Source: Gammaproteobacteria bacterium (GTDB lineage Bacteria > Pseudomonadota > Gammaproteobacteria > UBA4575). From it: DNA of 64,000 nucleotides. The stretch spans positions 1,401,616-1,465,615 of the forward strand of contig CP046178.1 of NCBI GenBank assembly GCA_014075255.1, written 5' to 3'. This document shows positions 35,526-43,886 of the stretch, one piece after another. The notes beneath the pieces are model-generated. The model had not been told where the DNA came from and ran no database searches. It saw only the letters and a list, made by a program, of their open reading frames with translations. A program made the translations under genes and the position numbers. The stretch's first letter is position 1. Each line of letters begins with the position of its first letter.

Positions 35526-38500
35526 TTATGGGCAAGAAGCGATAGGCCCAGAAGAAAACCCTATGCTACCTGTATTCGTACCCGTAGCACGACATGCAAC
35601 GCCACTATTTATAACCCCTTCAATTCTGTTTCCAACACCCGACACAGTGGAATTTGTAACTTGTATTGCATCATCGCTCGTATCACCATCACCAATATTA
35701 CTAATTGAAGAAGTATCTAAAGAAACAATACTGCGATTAATCAACATTCCATCTCTTGCAGTGGTATTGACTGATAAGTCTTGAATAGCTGCAGTACTTC
35801 TTAAGGCATAAACACCAAATCGACCGCTATTGGTAACCGAAGCCATATTTATATTTAAGTTTCCACGATTTACCAAAATCCCATCAAACACTGAGTTAGA
35901 AATATTGGCATTATTAAACGTTACATCACCGTATGTGTTGACCACGCCATATCGACCAGAATTCGAAACAGTTAAGTTTGTAGCGGTAACGATAGGCGCA
36001 ATGGTTGACGTACCCTGTACTTGAAAACCATCCCCTGTTACATTGCTGACTGTTACATTATTTAATGTAACATCTGAATTTCTATAAATATAAATTCCAT
36101 CTCTATTTGCAGAAGCAGTGATATTCGTAATCGATGCATTAGTTAAATTCAAATCCGAATCTCGTAGATATAGCCCCTCTCTAGCTGATGAATCAATAGT
36201 TGCATCGGTAATCGCAACGTCGGAATTATTCGTTAAATATAAACCCTGTTGACCCGCATTGTTAATCCGAATTCCGTTTATAACTGATGTTGTGCTGTGT
36301 AGATATGCGCCCTGATTATTTGCATTGACCACATCTACATTTGTTGCGTTAAACGTTGCACCACGACTATATATACCCTGTCTGCCTGCATCTGTAATAT
36401 CAAGATTTGTGATATTTGCAATAGAGCCGTTATATACATATAGCCCTTGTGTTCCAGCATCACGTATATCCAGGTTATCAATCGTTAAATTTGTGTTTCT
36501 GACTAACATACCTTGCGAAGTCGTAGCATCGATAGATACATTATTTAAATTAGAAGTTGTGCTATTTAAATACACTCCGCGATTGGACGAATTGTTTACA
36601 GTCAAATTAGATCCATTAAAGAAAGTAGTACTCGTCGCAAGTAAACCTTCCCTACCAGAGTTTTGAATACTCACATCATCGAAATCTAATGAACCTCTAT
36701 TTACATACAATCCTTGCTGAGCTGAATTCATAATATCGACATTATCAAAATTTGCCGCTGTTCTTAGCAAATAAATACCCTGCCTTACAGAATTATTAAC
36801 ACTTAAATTCTCGGCATTTAAAGTTGCATCTCGGGTATAAATTCCTTGTGCACCTGCATTAGCAATACTTACGTTTTCCAAATCCATTGAAGAATTACCG
36901 TATGCATATACCCCCTGGTGACCAGTATTTCGAATAATTGCATTTTTAATGCTAGATGTAGTGTTATTAGTGATAATTCCTTGACTGGTTACATTATCTA
37001 TTAACAAATTATTTACATTTAATGTTGAACCAGCATATGCATAAATACCATCACGGTTTGCATTCACGTCTATATCTGTAATTGAAGCGTTACTTAAATT
37101 TAGTACAGAATTATGTAGCTCAATTGCTTCAGAACCTGATTTGGTAATTGCTACATTATTAGCCGTGACATTAGAACCTGAACGTATCCGCAAAGCTTCT
37201 CGCCCAGAATTTGAAATATTAATATTGTTTAAATTGGCTGAAGTATTGCCACTAAAATACACGGCTTCAAAATCCGTATCAGACACATGTAGGTTATTAA
37301 CGACTGCACTAGAACCCGAGGTCAATAGTAATCCTTGACGACCAATATTAGATATATTGATATTTTCAAAATTAACCTCGGAATTATTTTGCACATAGAT
37401 ACCTTGACGATTTGAAGCAGAATTTAATACATTCGTATTTAACACGCATACATTTTGTGAATTATTAACTCTAATCGGTCTACCACCAGATAAATTTACA
37501 CCTGTGATGGTTACATCATCATCGTTATTAACATAGATGAGTTCCCCACTACCTGTTCTCGAAATACTTCCTCGACCACCTGCTGGCGTGTAATCCATAT
37601 CAATTAAACTGCCATCTGGCTTTTGCGCTTGCAATGTAATGTTCTGACCACCACCTACAATAATCTGTCCAGGTGCAGTATTGATTGCTGTTCCACCTAC
37701 ATTAATCGCACCTTCACTACCATCTGCAATAATCAAACTATTCTGGCCTGCTGCAGTTACCGTGCTTGCGACATTTGTGGTGGATGCATTAATCGTTTCA
37801 ACCGCACTGATCACTTGGCCCGTTTTAGGATTAAGCAAGGACATTAACGTATCACCTTGACGCTCACTCGTTATGATGTCGTCATCACGTTTAACAATTT
37901 CAACCATTCTTTTTTCTAATAAGGATAAAGATGGTTTTTTACTTTTCCCACCGAATGGAATTCTAAGTTGAAGCAAAGCAAATGATTCACTACCGCGAAC
38001 ACTATCTTCTGTATATTCTGCGCCTAGGGTTAGACGTGACCCTTGTGAAAAAGATGAGAGCATAGGCAAATCATGAAACCGCATCTCGAATCTAAGCTTA
38101 GGGCCACTCACTTTTTTAAACCCGTTCGCATCGTAGTGATAACCACCGACAAAAAAACGGGAATCCTCTAAAAAAGGAAGTTTTTTCCCGATTTCCAAAT
38201 CGACACCAGACAAAGCTCTTTCTTCACCAAGTCTTGCTTGTATTTGATTACCATTTAATTCAACAACACTTGCGCGATCAGAATCTTTCTTTTTGTTTTC
38301 AGCAATATAAGCATTTGCACGAATATCCCATTCAGTGCTAAGCAATTCTCCACCAATCGTCATCTGATCAAACGTATTATCCGTAGTGGATTCTTTCCAA
38401 TCGTAAAAACCCCACCCACCAGCAATCCAATTGTCATAAATTTTTCTAACACCAAGACCTACATTGCCCTCTTTATAACTATGGTCATCAAAATTTGTTT

Positions 38501-38711
38501 TAAGACTAACAAATAATAGGGAGTCTTCATTTTGTTGAATAGGTAGAAATAAGTCGCCTTTGGCTAGAGAGCGATCACTTCCAGGTTTAGCCGAGAATTC
38601 AATATACCCTTCCCATTTGTCTTGATCTTGTGCAGATACAGCTGCAAGCAACAACGTAAACAGTGTTGCTATAACAAATATTTTTACAGAAAATCTCCGC
38701 AACATTTTCAA
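35526..38711 (-). CDS. Inverse-autotransporter-like barrel with right-handed beta-helix passenger
   Basis: A 1061-residue predicted outer-membrane protein. A signal peptide (cleavage near VSA-QD, about residue 27) is followed by a ~230-residue invasin/intimin-type beta-barrel region (about 30-255: WEGYIEFSAKPGSDRSLAKG, NVGLGVRKIYDNWIAGGWGFYD, RLTLGAEYTEDSVRG, ALLQLRIPFGG). A short linker (LLEKRMVEIVKRDDDI) leads to a long right-handed beta-helix (about 330-1040). The helix consists of some two dozen imperfect coils of about 22-23 residues with the recurrent GRQGLY/QGIY turn and Asn/Ser ladders. Known inverse autotransporters usually display Ig-like passengers, so the pairing is unusual. TTG at 38711 has AAGGAAG at good spacing; ATG at 38705 is the alternative. 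Likely a surface adhesin or glycan-binding protein. Confidence 0.8.
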   Translation of the reverse strand: MKMLRRFSVKIFVIATLFTLLLAAVSAQDQDKWEGYIEFSAKPGSDRSLAKGDLFLPIQQNEDSLLFVSLKTNFDDHSYKEGNVGLGVRKIYDNWIAGGWGFYDWKESTTDNTFDQMTIGGELLSTEWDIRANAYIAENKKKDSDRASVVELNGNQIQARLGEERALSGVDLEIGKKLPFLEDSRFFVGGYHYDANGFKKVSGPKLRFEMRFHDLPMLSSFSQGSRLTLGAEYTEDSVRGSESFALLQLRIPFGGKSKKPSLSLLEKRMVEIVKRDDDIITSERQGDTLMSLLNPKTGQVISAVETINASTTNVASTVTAAGQNSLIIADGSEGAINVGGTAINTAPGQIIVGGGQNITLQAQKPDGSLIDMDYTPAGGRGSISRTGSGELIYVNNDDDVTITGVNLSGGRPIRVNNSQNVCVLNTNVLNSASNRQGIYVQNNSEVNFENINISNIGRQGLLLTSGSSAVVNNLHVSDTDFEAVYFSGNTSANLNNINISNSGREALRIRSGSNVTANNVAITKSGSEAIELHNSVLNLSNASITDIDVNANRDGIYAYAGSTLNVNNLLIDNVTSQGIITNNTTSSIKNAIIRNTGHQGVYAYGNSSMDLENVSIANAGAQGIYTRDATLNAENLSVNNSVRQGIYLLRTAANFDNVDIMNSAQQGLYVNRGSLDFDDVSIQNSGREGLLATSTTFFNGSNLTVNNSSNRGVYLNSTTSNLNNVSIDATTSQGMLVRNTNLTIDNLDIRDAGTQGLYVYNGSIANITNLDITDAGRQGIYSRGATFNATNVDVVNANNQGAYLHSTTSVINGIRINNAGQQGLYLTNNSDVAITDATIDSSAREGLYLRDSDLNLTNASITNITASANRDGIYIYRNSDVTLNNVTVSNVTGDGFQVQGTSTIAPIVTATNLTVSNSGRYGVVNTYGDVTFNNANISNSVFDGILVNRGNLNINMASVTNSGRFGVYALRSTAAIQDLSVNTTARDGMLINRSIVSLDTSSISNIGDGDTSDDAIQVTNSTVSGVGNRIEGVINSGVACRATGTNTGSIGFSSGPIASCP

Positions 38712-38950
38712 CCACTCACTTCCTTGTTTGGCTCAACGCAATAATTTCGATACGTTCAGCTAGATTTACGCAGCCCTATTTCATCCTGAAAGGACCTATT
38801 CTTTATTATGAGTGGTATTTAGGAATTCTTGAGGTTACTGGTCGGGAAATTAGGCCAAATTCAACTGGAAATATTCAATACTAGCACTACGTCATTAGAA
38901 TAAATGCCGCTGTAGGCGGATTCAGAAACAGATATTTAGTTGCTAAATGA

Positions 38951-39064
38951 CAATATGAAATGCAGCGTAGCTGGCACTTAAATGAGCGCGACGCCTGTAT
39001 GACACAAGCTTTGAAAAATGAGTTGGCTAAATTTTTACAGCATTACCAGCTAAGGCTGTATTAA
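38951..39064 (+). pseudogene. Decayed copy of the pckG 3' end
   Basis: From 38975 the plus strand aligns without gaps to pckG 35365-35421 (about 43 of 57 bases by hand count) and continues with one single-base gap to the stop. Read in the pckG frame it gives HLNERDACMTQALKNELAK, resembling pckG YLDEYGARMPQAMKDELAK, and ends in TAA at 39064. A terminator related to that of pckG follows. No longer part of a PEP carboxykinase gene remains. It is either a duplicated 3' end or the tail of a lost second pckG. Confidence 0.7.
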
Positions 39065-39081
39065 TTACTAGCTTAAAACAT

Positions 39082-39116
39082 AAAAGCCCCGTAACTGAAA
39101 GTTCACAGGGCTTTTT
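39082..39116 (+). terminator. Terminator resembling that of pckG
   Basis: An AAAAGCCC / GGGCTTTT stem encloses an inner AACT-GAA-AGTT hairpin and ends in TTTTTA. It follows the decayed pckG 3' copy at the same relative distance as the real pckG terminator, so the duplicated unit included it. It may now serve the convergent 39150 gene on the other strand. Confidence 0.7.
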
Positions 39117-39149
39117 AGGCATCCATGCCAATTGTTAACTCTCCTTAAT

Positions 39150-39362
39150 CTAGCAGATCTTTTCCTTAACTATATTTTTCCCAGCATTTGTTAAACAAAT
39201 TTCCTGGTGTCCTTTTTTAGACGCACTATCAATTAACTCAACAACTTGTTTGCCTTGAGGATTTGCCTTATTTAATTGCTCAAAAGATGGCCCGCCACCT
39301 TGCGCCATCGCTATTTGTGTAGTTAAAAAAAGTGCCATTAAGGCTAATAGTATATATTTCAT
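39150..39362 (-). CDS. Small secreted hypothetical protein
   Basis: A 70-residue protein with a clean signal peptide (KYILLALMALFLTTQIAMA) and a short mature part (QGGGPSFEQLNKANPQGKQ...) ending with two Cys (EICLTNAGKN..KEKIC) that could form one disulfide. A GGAG ribosome site six bases before ATG 39362 supports this start over two upstream in-frame ATGs. I do not recognise a family. It lies 116 bases downstream of the dienelactone hydrolase-like gene on the same strand. Confidence 0.6.
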   Translation of the reverse strand: MKYILLALMALFLTTQIAMAQGGGPSFEQLNKANPQGKQVVELIDSASKKGHQEICLTNAGKNIVKEKIC

Positions 39363-39478
39363 AATAATCTCCATTTTTAAATAAATATTCACAGGTACAA
39401 AAAGAGACCTTTGTGGAAATGAATTGATTACATAAAATATTCTTATTAGTACAATAAACTTGCTTAAATAAAAAAATA

Positions 39479-40297
39479 TTAATTAAAAATCTGCTCAAAA
39501 AACACCTGCATACGGTTCCAAGAGTCTTCATCCGCATCTTGGTTATATCCTAATGCGGGTAGATTAAATTTCTTAGCAAACTCATCTGCCTGTGGATTAG
39601 TAAAGCTATGCTTAACATTCGGGTAGGCTATAAATTCATACTTTACACCAGCATTTTGCATTTCTTCTTTAAAAGCATCTACCTGATCTGCTGGAATAAA
39701 TGGATCATCTTCCCCATGCAACACTAAAACTCTAGCCTTAACAGAACCTTTCTTAGCGGGAGTCTCAGTACCCAAGCTGCCATGAAAGCTCACCACGCCA
39801 TCAACATCAGTTCCTATTCTAGCTAAATGCAACACCATACCACCGCCAAAACAGTAGCCTATTGCAGCTGTTTTAGAAGTATCGGTTTTATCTTGCTGGT
39901 TAAGCACTTTAAATGCTGCTGCTAAGCGCTTTTCTGCCAGAGGTATATTTCCAGTGACTTGTTTCATGAACTTGCCCGCATCACCAGGATGCTCAGCTAG
40001 CTTGCCATCTCCATACATATCTACCGCAAAGGCAACATAACCAAGTTCTGCTAACTTTTCAGCGCGCATGCGTGCATATTCATTGTGGCCCCACCATTCA
40101 TGTACCACCAATATACCGGGACGTTTAGTATCGGTAGATGAATCATATGCTAAATAACCATTTAACTTTGTATCACCTACCTGGTATGCAATTTCTTCCG
40201 TATAGATTTTTGAAAGTTGCTCACTATTTATATGCTCATCAGCTTGCACGCACACAGATAACATCAACAGTAAAACAATAAAAATATTAAATCTCAT
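39479..40297 (-). CDS. Secreted dienelactone hydrolase-family protein
   Basis: An alpha/beta hydrolase of 272 residues with a signal peptide (FIVLLLMLSVCVQA). The mature protein has VVHEWWGHNEYARMRAEKLAE, the nucleophile elbow GYCFGGG with Cys as nucleophile (the dienelactone hydrolase feature), an Asp near VLHGEDDPFIP, and the catalytic His in KHSFTNP. This periplasmic DLH-like group is common in proteobacteria and its substrates are mostly unknown; a carboxyl-ester or lactone is likely. It does not sit with aromatic degradation genes. Confidence 0.88.
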   Translation of the reverse strand: MRFNIFIVLLLMLSVCVQADEHINSEQLSKIYTEEIAYQVGDTKLNGYLAYDSSTDTKRPGILVVHEWWGHNEYARMRAEKLAELGYVAFAVDMYGDGKLAEHPGDAGKFMKQVTGNIPLAEKRLAAAFKVLNQQDKTDTSKTAAIGYCFGGGMVLHLARIGTDVDGVVSFHGSLGTETPAKKGSVKARVLVLHGEDDPFIPADQVDAFKEEMQNAGVKYEFIAYPNVKHSFTNPQADEFAKKFNLPALGYNQDADEDSWNRMQVFFEQIFN

Positions 40298-40369
40298 TAC
40301 TCACTCCTGAATTTTCTGACTAGTTCTATTGGCCCATGACCATCGTTATTGTGATTTTAGATTTTACCA

Positions 40370-40726
40370 TTACCTTTTACAGGTATACGATTTAACTAAT
40401 GCTTCTTCAACGATAATCGAAGCAGAATACTTGAGACCTTTATTTTTTGTTTTCACATGGTCCGCCACAGCCTTAAGCACTTCATTTTTTGTCATTTCAT
40501 CTGGTGCGCAGATCGCTAATGACACAGATAAATGATCAAACATTGCCCCCACATAGCCGGCGTATTTAGCTACGAGAAGTAAGTCCGCATCTTTAGACGA
40601 GTCTTGAGATTTTTCCCACTCCAAAGCCGCTTCCGCTAACTTTTCACCATTATAAAAGTGATACGCCACAGCATATGCGGGAGACACCATAACAACAATA
40701 ATTAACACTGCTAATATTTTGCTCAT
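40370..40726 (-). CDS. Secreted Rap1a/Tai-like protein
   Basis: A 118-residue protein with signal peptide (ILAVLIIVVMVSPAYA). The mature domain resembles Rap1a/Tai immunity proteins: a GYVGAMFDHLSVSLAIC helix, PDEMTKNEVLKAVADHVKT, and a C-terminal SIIVEEALVKSYTC whose Cys would pair with the earlier one. Such folds neutralise type VI amidase effectors, but many family members have no nearby effector, and none is seen here. An AGGGTGG-like purine stretch precedes the start. The role is uncertain. Confidence 0.55.
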   Translation of the reverse strand: MSKILAVLIIVVMVSPAYAVAYHFYNGEKLAEAALEWEKSQDSSKDADLLLVAKYAGYVGAMFDHLSVSLAICAPDEMTKNEVLKAVADHVKTKNKGLKYSASIIVEEALVKSYTCKR

Positions 40727-41018
40727 TCCACCCTCCAGTTGCTAAAACTTAAATTAATCTTCAATATGAGATCTAATAAAAAAGCACAAACCCCTAAGCT
40801 AAGGATATTTAATTGAGTGCGACTATAGAAGAAAGTTCCAGACATGGCAAAACCTACAAATTAATCATAGCTTTCACCTGTCCTTGAGTAGAAATTTTAT
40901 TGAAGAAAGTCAACTATAATCGAGACTATGAAAAAATTAATTTATACTTTATGTATATAATTAATTAAGCATATATATTATTAGCGCATAAGCTCTAAAT
41001 ACTTCGCAGCATAAAAGC

Positions 41019-42203
41019 ATGCATTCACAAACACTCTTACCACTTATACTTCTCTCTCTCGCAGGATGCGCAACTTCATTAACACACTCTCCTGTTCCTG
41101 AACAACTTGTATCAAAAGCCACTGTCATTGACACTCCCTCGATACGTTTTTGGGGAGACGAAGAATCTGAAAACTTTCGAAACACACACAACTTAACCGA
41201 ATGGCTACAAAAACGATCACAATACTGGGGCACGAATAAATCCACACCTATAATTAACTTTCTTGCTTTATCAGGCGGCGGTGAAGATGGTTCTTTTGCA
41301 GCAGGCATTATCACGGGCTGGACGCGTCATGGTGATCGACCAGAATTTGATGTGGTAACGGGAGTTAGTGCTGGCGCCCTAGCAGCACCGTTTGTATTTT
41401 TAGGCTCTGAATATGACGACATGCTTTTTGATGTGTATTCAAATTTAGGGCAAGAAGATATTTATCGTACGCAAATTTTCAGCGGCCTATTCGGTGGTAG
41501 CGCAATCTTAGATACCCGCCCCTTAAAGAACTTAATTAGCCAATACGTAACTGCTGAAATCCTCGATTTAATTTCTAAGCAGCATTTAAAAGGTCGGCGA
41601 CTGTGGATAGGCACTACCAATCTCGATGCAGGTAGACCCGTAATTTGGGATATTGGAGAAATTGCACTCAGCGGAAAACCAAATTCATTAGATCTGGTTC
41701 ATAATATTTTATTAGCATCATCGGCTGTACCTGGAATTTTCCCGCCAGTAATTATTAATGTAACTGCAGAAAATCAGCCTTTTACTGAGCTTCATGTTGA
41801 TGGAGGTGTAACTCGGCAAGCATTCCTATATCCACCGCAATTAGTTGAATCCGACCTTATTGAAGCAGTAGAAAATAGAGTTGAGCGTAGACTTTACATC
41901 ATACGCAATGGGCGGAGTCAGGCTATATATGAACCGGTAAAAACCAGCCTATATTCGATTGCTCTTAAATCACTTAGTATGACTATAGAAAATAAAGCGG
42001 TGGGTGACTTGTATAGAATTTATGAAATAACCTCACGCGATGGAATAGACTATAACTTAGCTATTATTCCTAAATCTTTTGATTTAAAACCTAAAGAAGC
42101 CTTTGATCCCGAATACACTAAAGCACTATTTAATATTGGTTATGAACTTGCTAAAGACGGCTATCCTTGGGATAAAGCGCCTCCAGAAAGTGCAAACAAA
42201 TAA
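41019..42203 (+). CDS. Patatin-like phospholipase lipoprotein
   Basis: A 394-residue acyl hydrolase with an N-terminal lipoprotein signal (lipobox LSLAGC, Cys about residue 17). The oxyanion loop is ALSGGGEDGSFAAGI (about 88-102), the nucleophile Ser lies in GVSAGALAAPF (about 121), and the Asp of the dyad is in LHVDGGVTRQ. All residues of the patatin dyad are present. It is the first gene of a tight pair with the alpha/beta hydrolase 6 bases downstream. It is probably anchored in the envelope and acts on phospholipids or neutral acyl esters. Confidence 0.88.
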   Translation: MHSQTLLPLILLSLAGCATSLTHSPVPEQLVSKATVIDTPSIRFWGDEESENFRNTHNLTEWLQKRSQYWGTNKSTPIINFLALSGGGEDGSFAAGIITGWTRHGDRPEFDVVTGVSAGALAAPFVFLGSEYDDMLFDVYSNLGQEDIYRTQIFSGLFGGSAILDTRPLKNLISQYVTAEILDLISKQHLKGRRLWIGTTNLDAGRPVIWDIGEIALSGKPNSLDLVHNILLASSAVPGIFPPVIINVTAENQPFTELHVDGGVTRQAFLYPPQLVESDLIEAVENRVERRLYIIRNGRSQAIYEPVKTSLYSIALKSLSMTIENKAVGDLYRIYEITSRDGIDYNLAIIPKSFDLKPKEAFDPEYTKALFNIGYELAKDGYPWDKAPPESANK

Positions 42204-42209
42204 ATACTT

Positions 42210-42959
42210 ATGGATGTAACTTTCGAAAATAACCGTGGCGAAATATTAGCAGGCGTAATCGACCAAGTAGAAAATCCGATTGCACAAGCTATCTTCTCGC
42301 ACTGCTTCACTTGCTCCAAAGACCATGCGGCGAGTTATCGCATTTGCAAAGCTCTTGCTGATCAAGGCATTCAGGTATTGCGTTTTGACTTCGTTGGTCT
42401 TGGTAAAAGTGAAGGCGACTTTTCTACTACTGACTTCTCCAGCAACATCGATGATATTAAAGCTGCAGTAAACTTTTTAACCAAAAATCACTCAGCGCCA
42501 CAATTATTGATAGGCCATAGTTTGGGTGGCATTGCTGCAGTAGCGGCGGCATGTGAATTAGATGAAATTCAAGCCGTAACGACTATTGCTGCACCTAGCC
42601 GTCCTGCACATGTGCTTGATCACTTCGAGCAACATATTCCTAAGATTCTTAAAAATGGTTTTGATGACGTAACAGTCTTTGATCGTTCATTCAGACTCAC
42701 CAAAGAATATATTTTGGATCTTAAAGATTATGATGAACGCCATTTCATAAGAAATCTGAATAAACCAATACTGGTTTTTCATTCACCTTTCGATGACATC
42801 GTTTCAATCGATGAAGCTGCAAGAATTTTTATGGAAGCCAAACACCCCAAAAGCTTTATATCGCTAGATCACACAGATCATTTAATTTCCAAAAAACGCG
42901 ATGCTGAGTATATTGCAGAAAATATCGCATGCTGGACTAAGCGCTATATAAACCCGTAG
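42210..42959 (+). CDS. Alpha/beta hydrolase, the hydrolase half of an OsmC-fusion type
   Basis: A 249-residue alpha/beta hydrolase with nucleophile elbow GHSLGGIAAVAAA, acid region HSPFDDIVSIDEA and the His of DHTDHLI. Its N-terminal half (FSHCFTCSKDHAASYRICKAL, FVGLGKSEGDFSTTDFSSN) matches the hydrolase part of the bifunctional alpha/beta hydrolase-OsmC proteins found in many proteobacteria. Here the frame stops after the hydrolase and no OsmC domain follows. No signal peptide is seen. It is likely co-transcribed with the patatin gene. Substrate unknown. Confidence 0.82.
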   Translation: MDVTFENNRGEILAGVIDQVENPIAQAIFSHCFTCSKDHAASYRICKALADQGIQVLRFDFVGLGKSEGDFSTTDFSSNIDDIKAAVNFLTKNHSAPQLLIGHSLGGIAAVAAACELDEIQAVTTIAAPSRPAHVLDHFEQHIPKILKNGFDDVTVFDRSFRLTKEYILDLKDYDERHFIRNLNKPILVFHSPFDDIVSIDEAARIFMEAKHPKSFISLDHTDHLISKKRDAEYIAENIACWTKRYINP

Positions 42960-43059
42960 CAAACTAATAAGTAATATTGAACTTTATCTGCTAATTATGG
43001 TTTAAAGTTATAACCATATTTTCCAATCACTAGCTTTGTTCATCTTAAGGATCAAAATC

Positions 43060-43740
43060 ATGCATAAACATGTTCTTCTGAGTTTACTTTTTATAGGCAT
43101 TTTACTTATCTCCTCTTCTCAAGTAACTGCAAATGAAGCTACCGCTGAAGCATTGGTTGATGCAGCTACTACTTCAGTAAACACTTTCACGATTGACCCT
43201 GACATGAAATGGTTCCGAGACAATATGAGCAATGCCAAAGGCGTCTTAGTCGTGCCTCAACTGGTTAAAGGTGGTTTCATATTTGGCGGGTCAGGTGGCA
43301 GTGGTGTTCTACTGGTGAAAGGTGGCGGAAATATCTGGAGTGATCCTGCTTTCTACACAATGGGATCTGGAACCGTAGGTTTTCAAATTGGTGTTGAGGT
43401 ATCCGAAATTATTTTAATGGTAATGACCGATAGAGGCGTCGACGCACTGCTTACTTCTTCTTTCAAATTAGGCGGCGATGTTAGTATTGCCGCAGGCCCC
43501 ATCGGTGCCGGTGCCAAAGCTCAAACTGCAGATATTTTAGCATTCTCAAGAACCAAAGGAATTTATGGCGGTGTTAATATTGAAGGCGCTGTATTAAAAA
43601 TACGCAATGACTGGAATCATGATTATTACGGTAGCGAAACGGCACCGCGCAAAATTTTGATCGAGCGTAAAGCCACTAACTCACATGCAGATAACTTGCG
43701 CAATGCCGTTGCAAATCTTGCAATAAGAAGCGGCGGATAA
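43060..43740 (+). CDS. SYLF/YSC84-domain secreted protein
   Basis: A 226-residue protein with a signal peptide (LLSLLFIGILLISSSQVTA). The YSC84/SYLF lipid-binding domain includes AKGVLVVPQLVKGGFIFGGSGGSGVLL, cited by its ends at about residues 58-84, SDPAFYTMGSGTVGFQIGVEVSE, and the late GVNIEGAVLKIRND. SYLF domains bind phosphoinositides in eukaryotes; the bacterial role is unclear. An AAGGATC ribosome site supports ATG 43060 over an upstream in-frame alternative at 43036. It precedes the sensor kinase by 146 bases. Confidence 0.85.
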   Translation: MHKHVLLSLLFIGILLISSSQVTANEATAEALVDAATTSVNTFTIDPDMKWFRDNMSNAKGVLVVPQLVKGGFIFGGSGGSGVLLVKGGGNIWSDPAFYTMGSGTVGFQIGVEVSEIILMVMTDRGVDALLTSSFKLGGDVSIAAGPIGAGAKAQTADILAFSRTKGIYGGVNIEGAVLKIRNDWNHDYYGSETAPRKILIERKATNSHADNLRNAVANLAIRSGG

Positions 43741-43886
43741 TGTACACAAGATAATAATTCAGGTTTAAATTCAATACGTTAATCAGAAATCTAATAAAAT
43801 CACCATAGTTTTTATAAGGAATATCATAATAGTATTAATGCAATAATAAGCTTATTTATAATTATAGAAGTTGATTAAACAACACC

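Noticed and set aside
35830-38300. Regular ~66-base periodicity that could be mistaken for a CRISPR or tandem DNA repeat
   Set aside because: The period equals about 22 codons of the beta-helix coils. Units are imperfect at DNA level and continuous in frame, so it is protein repeat structure.
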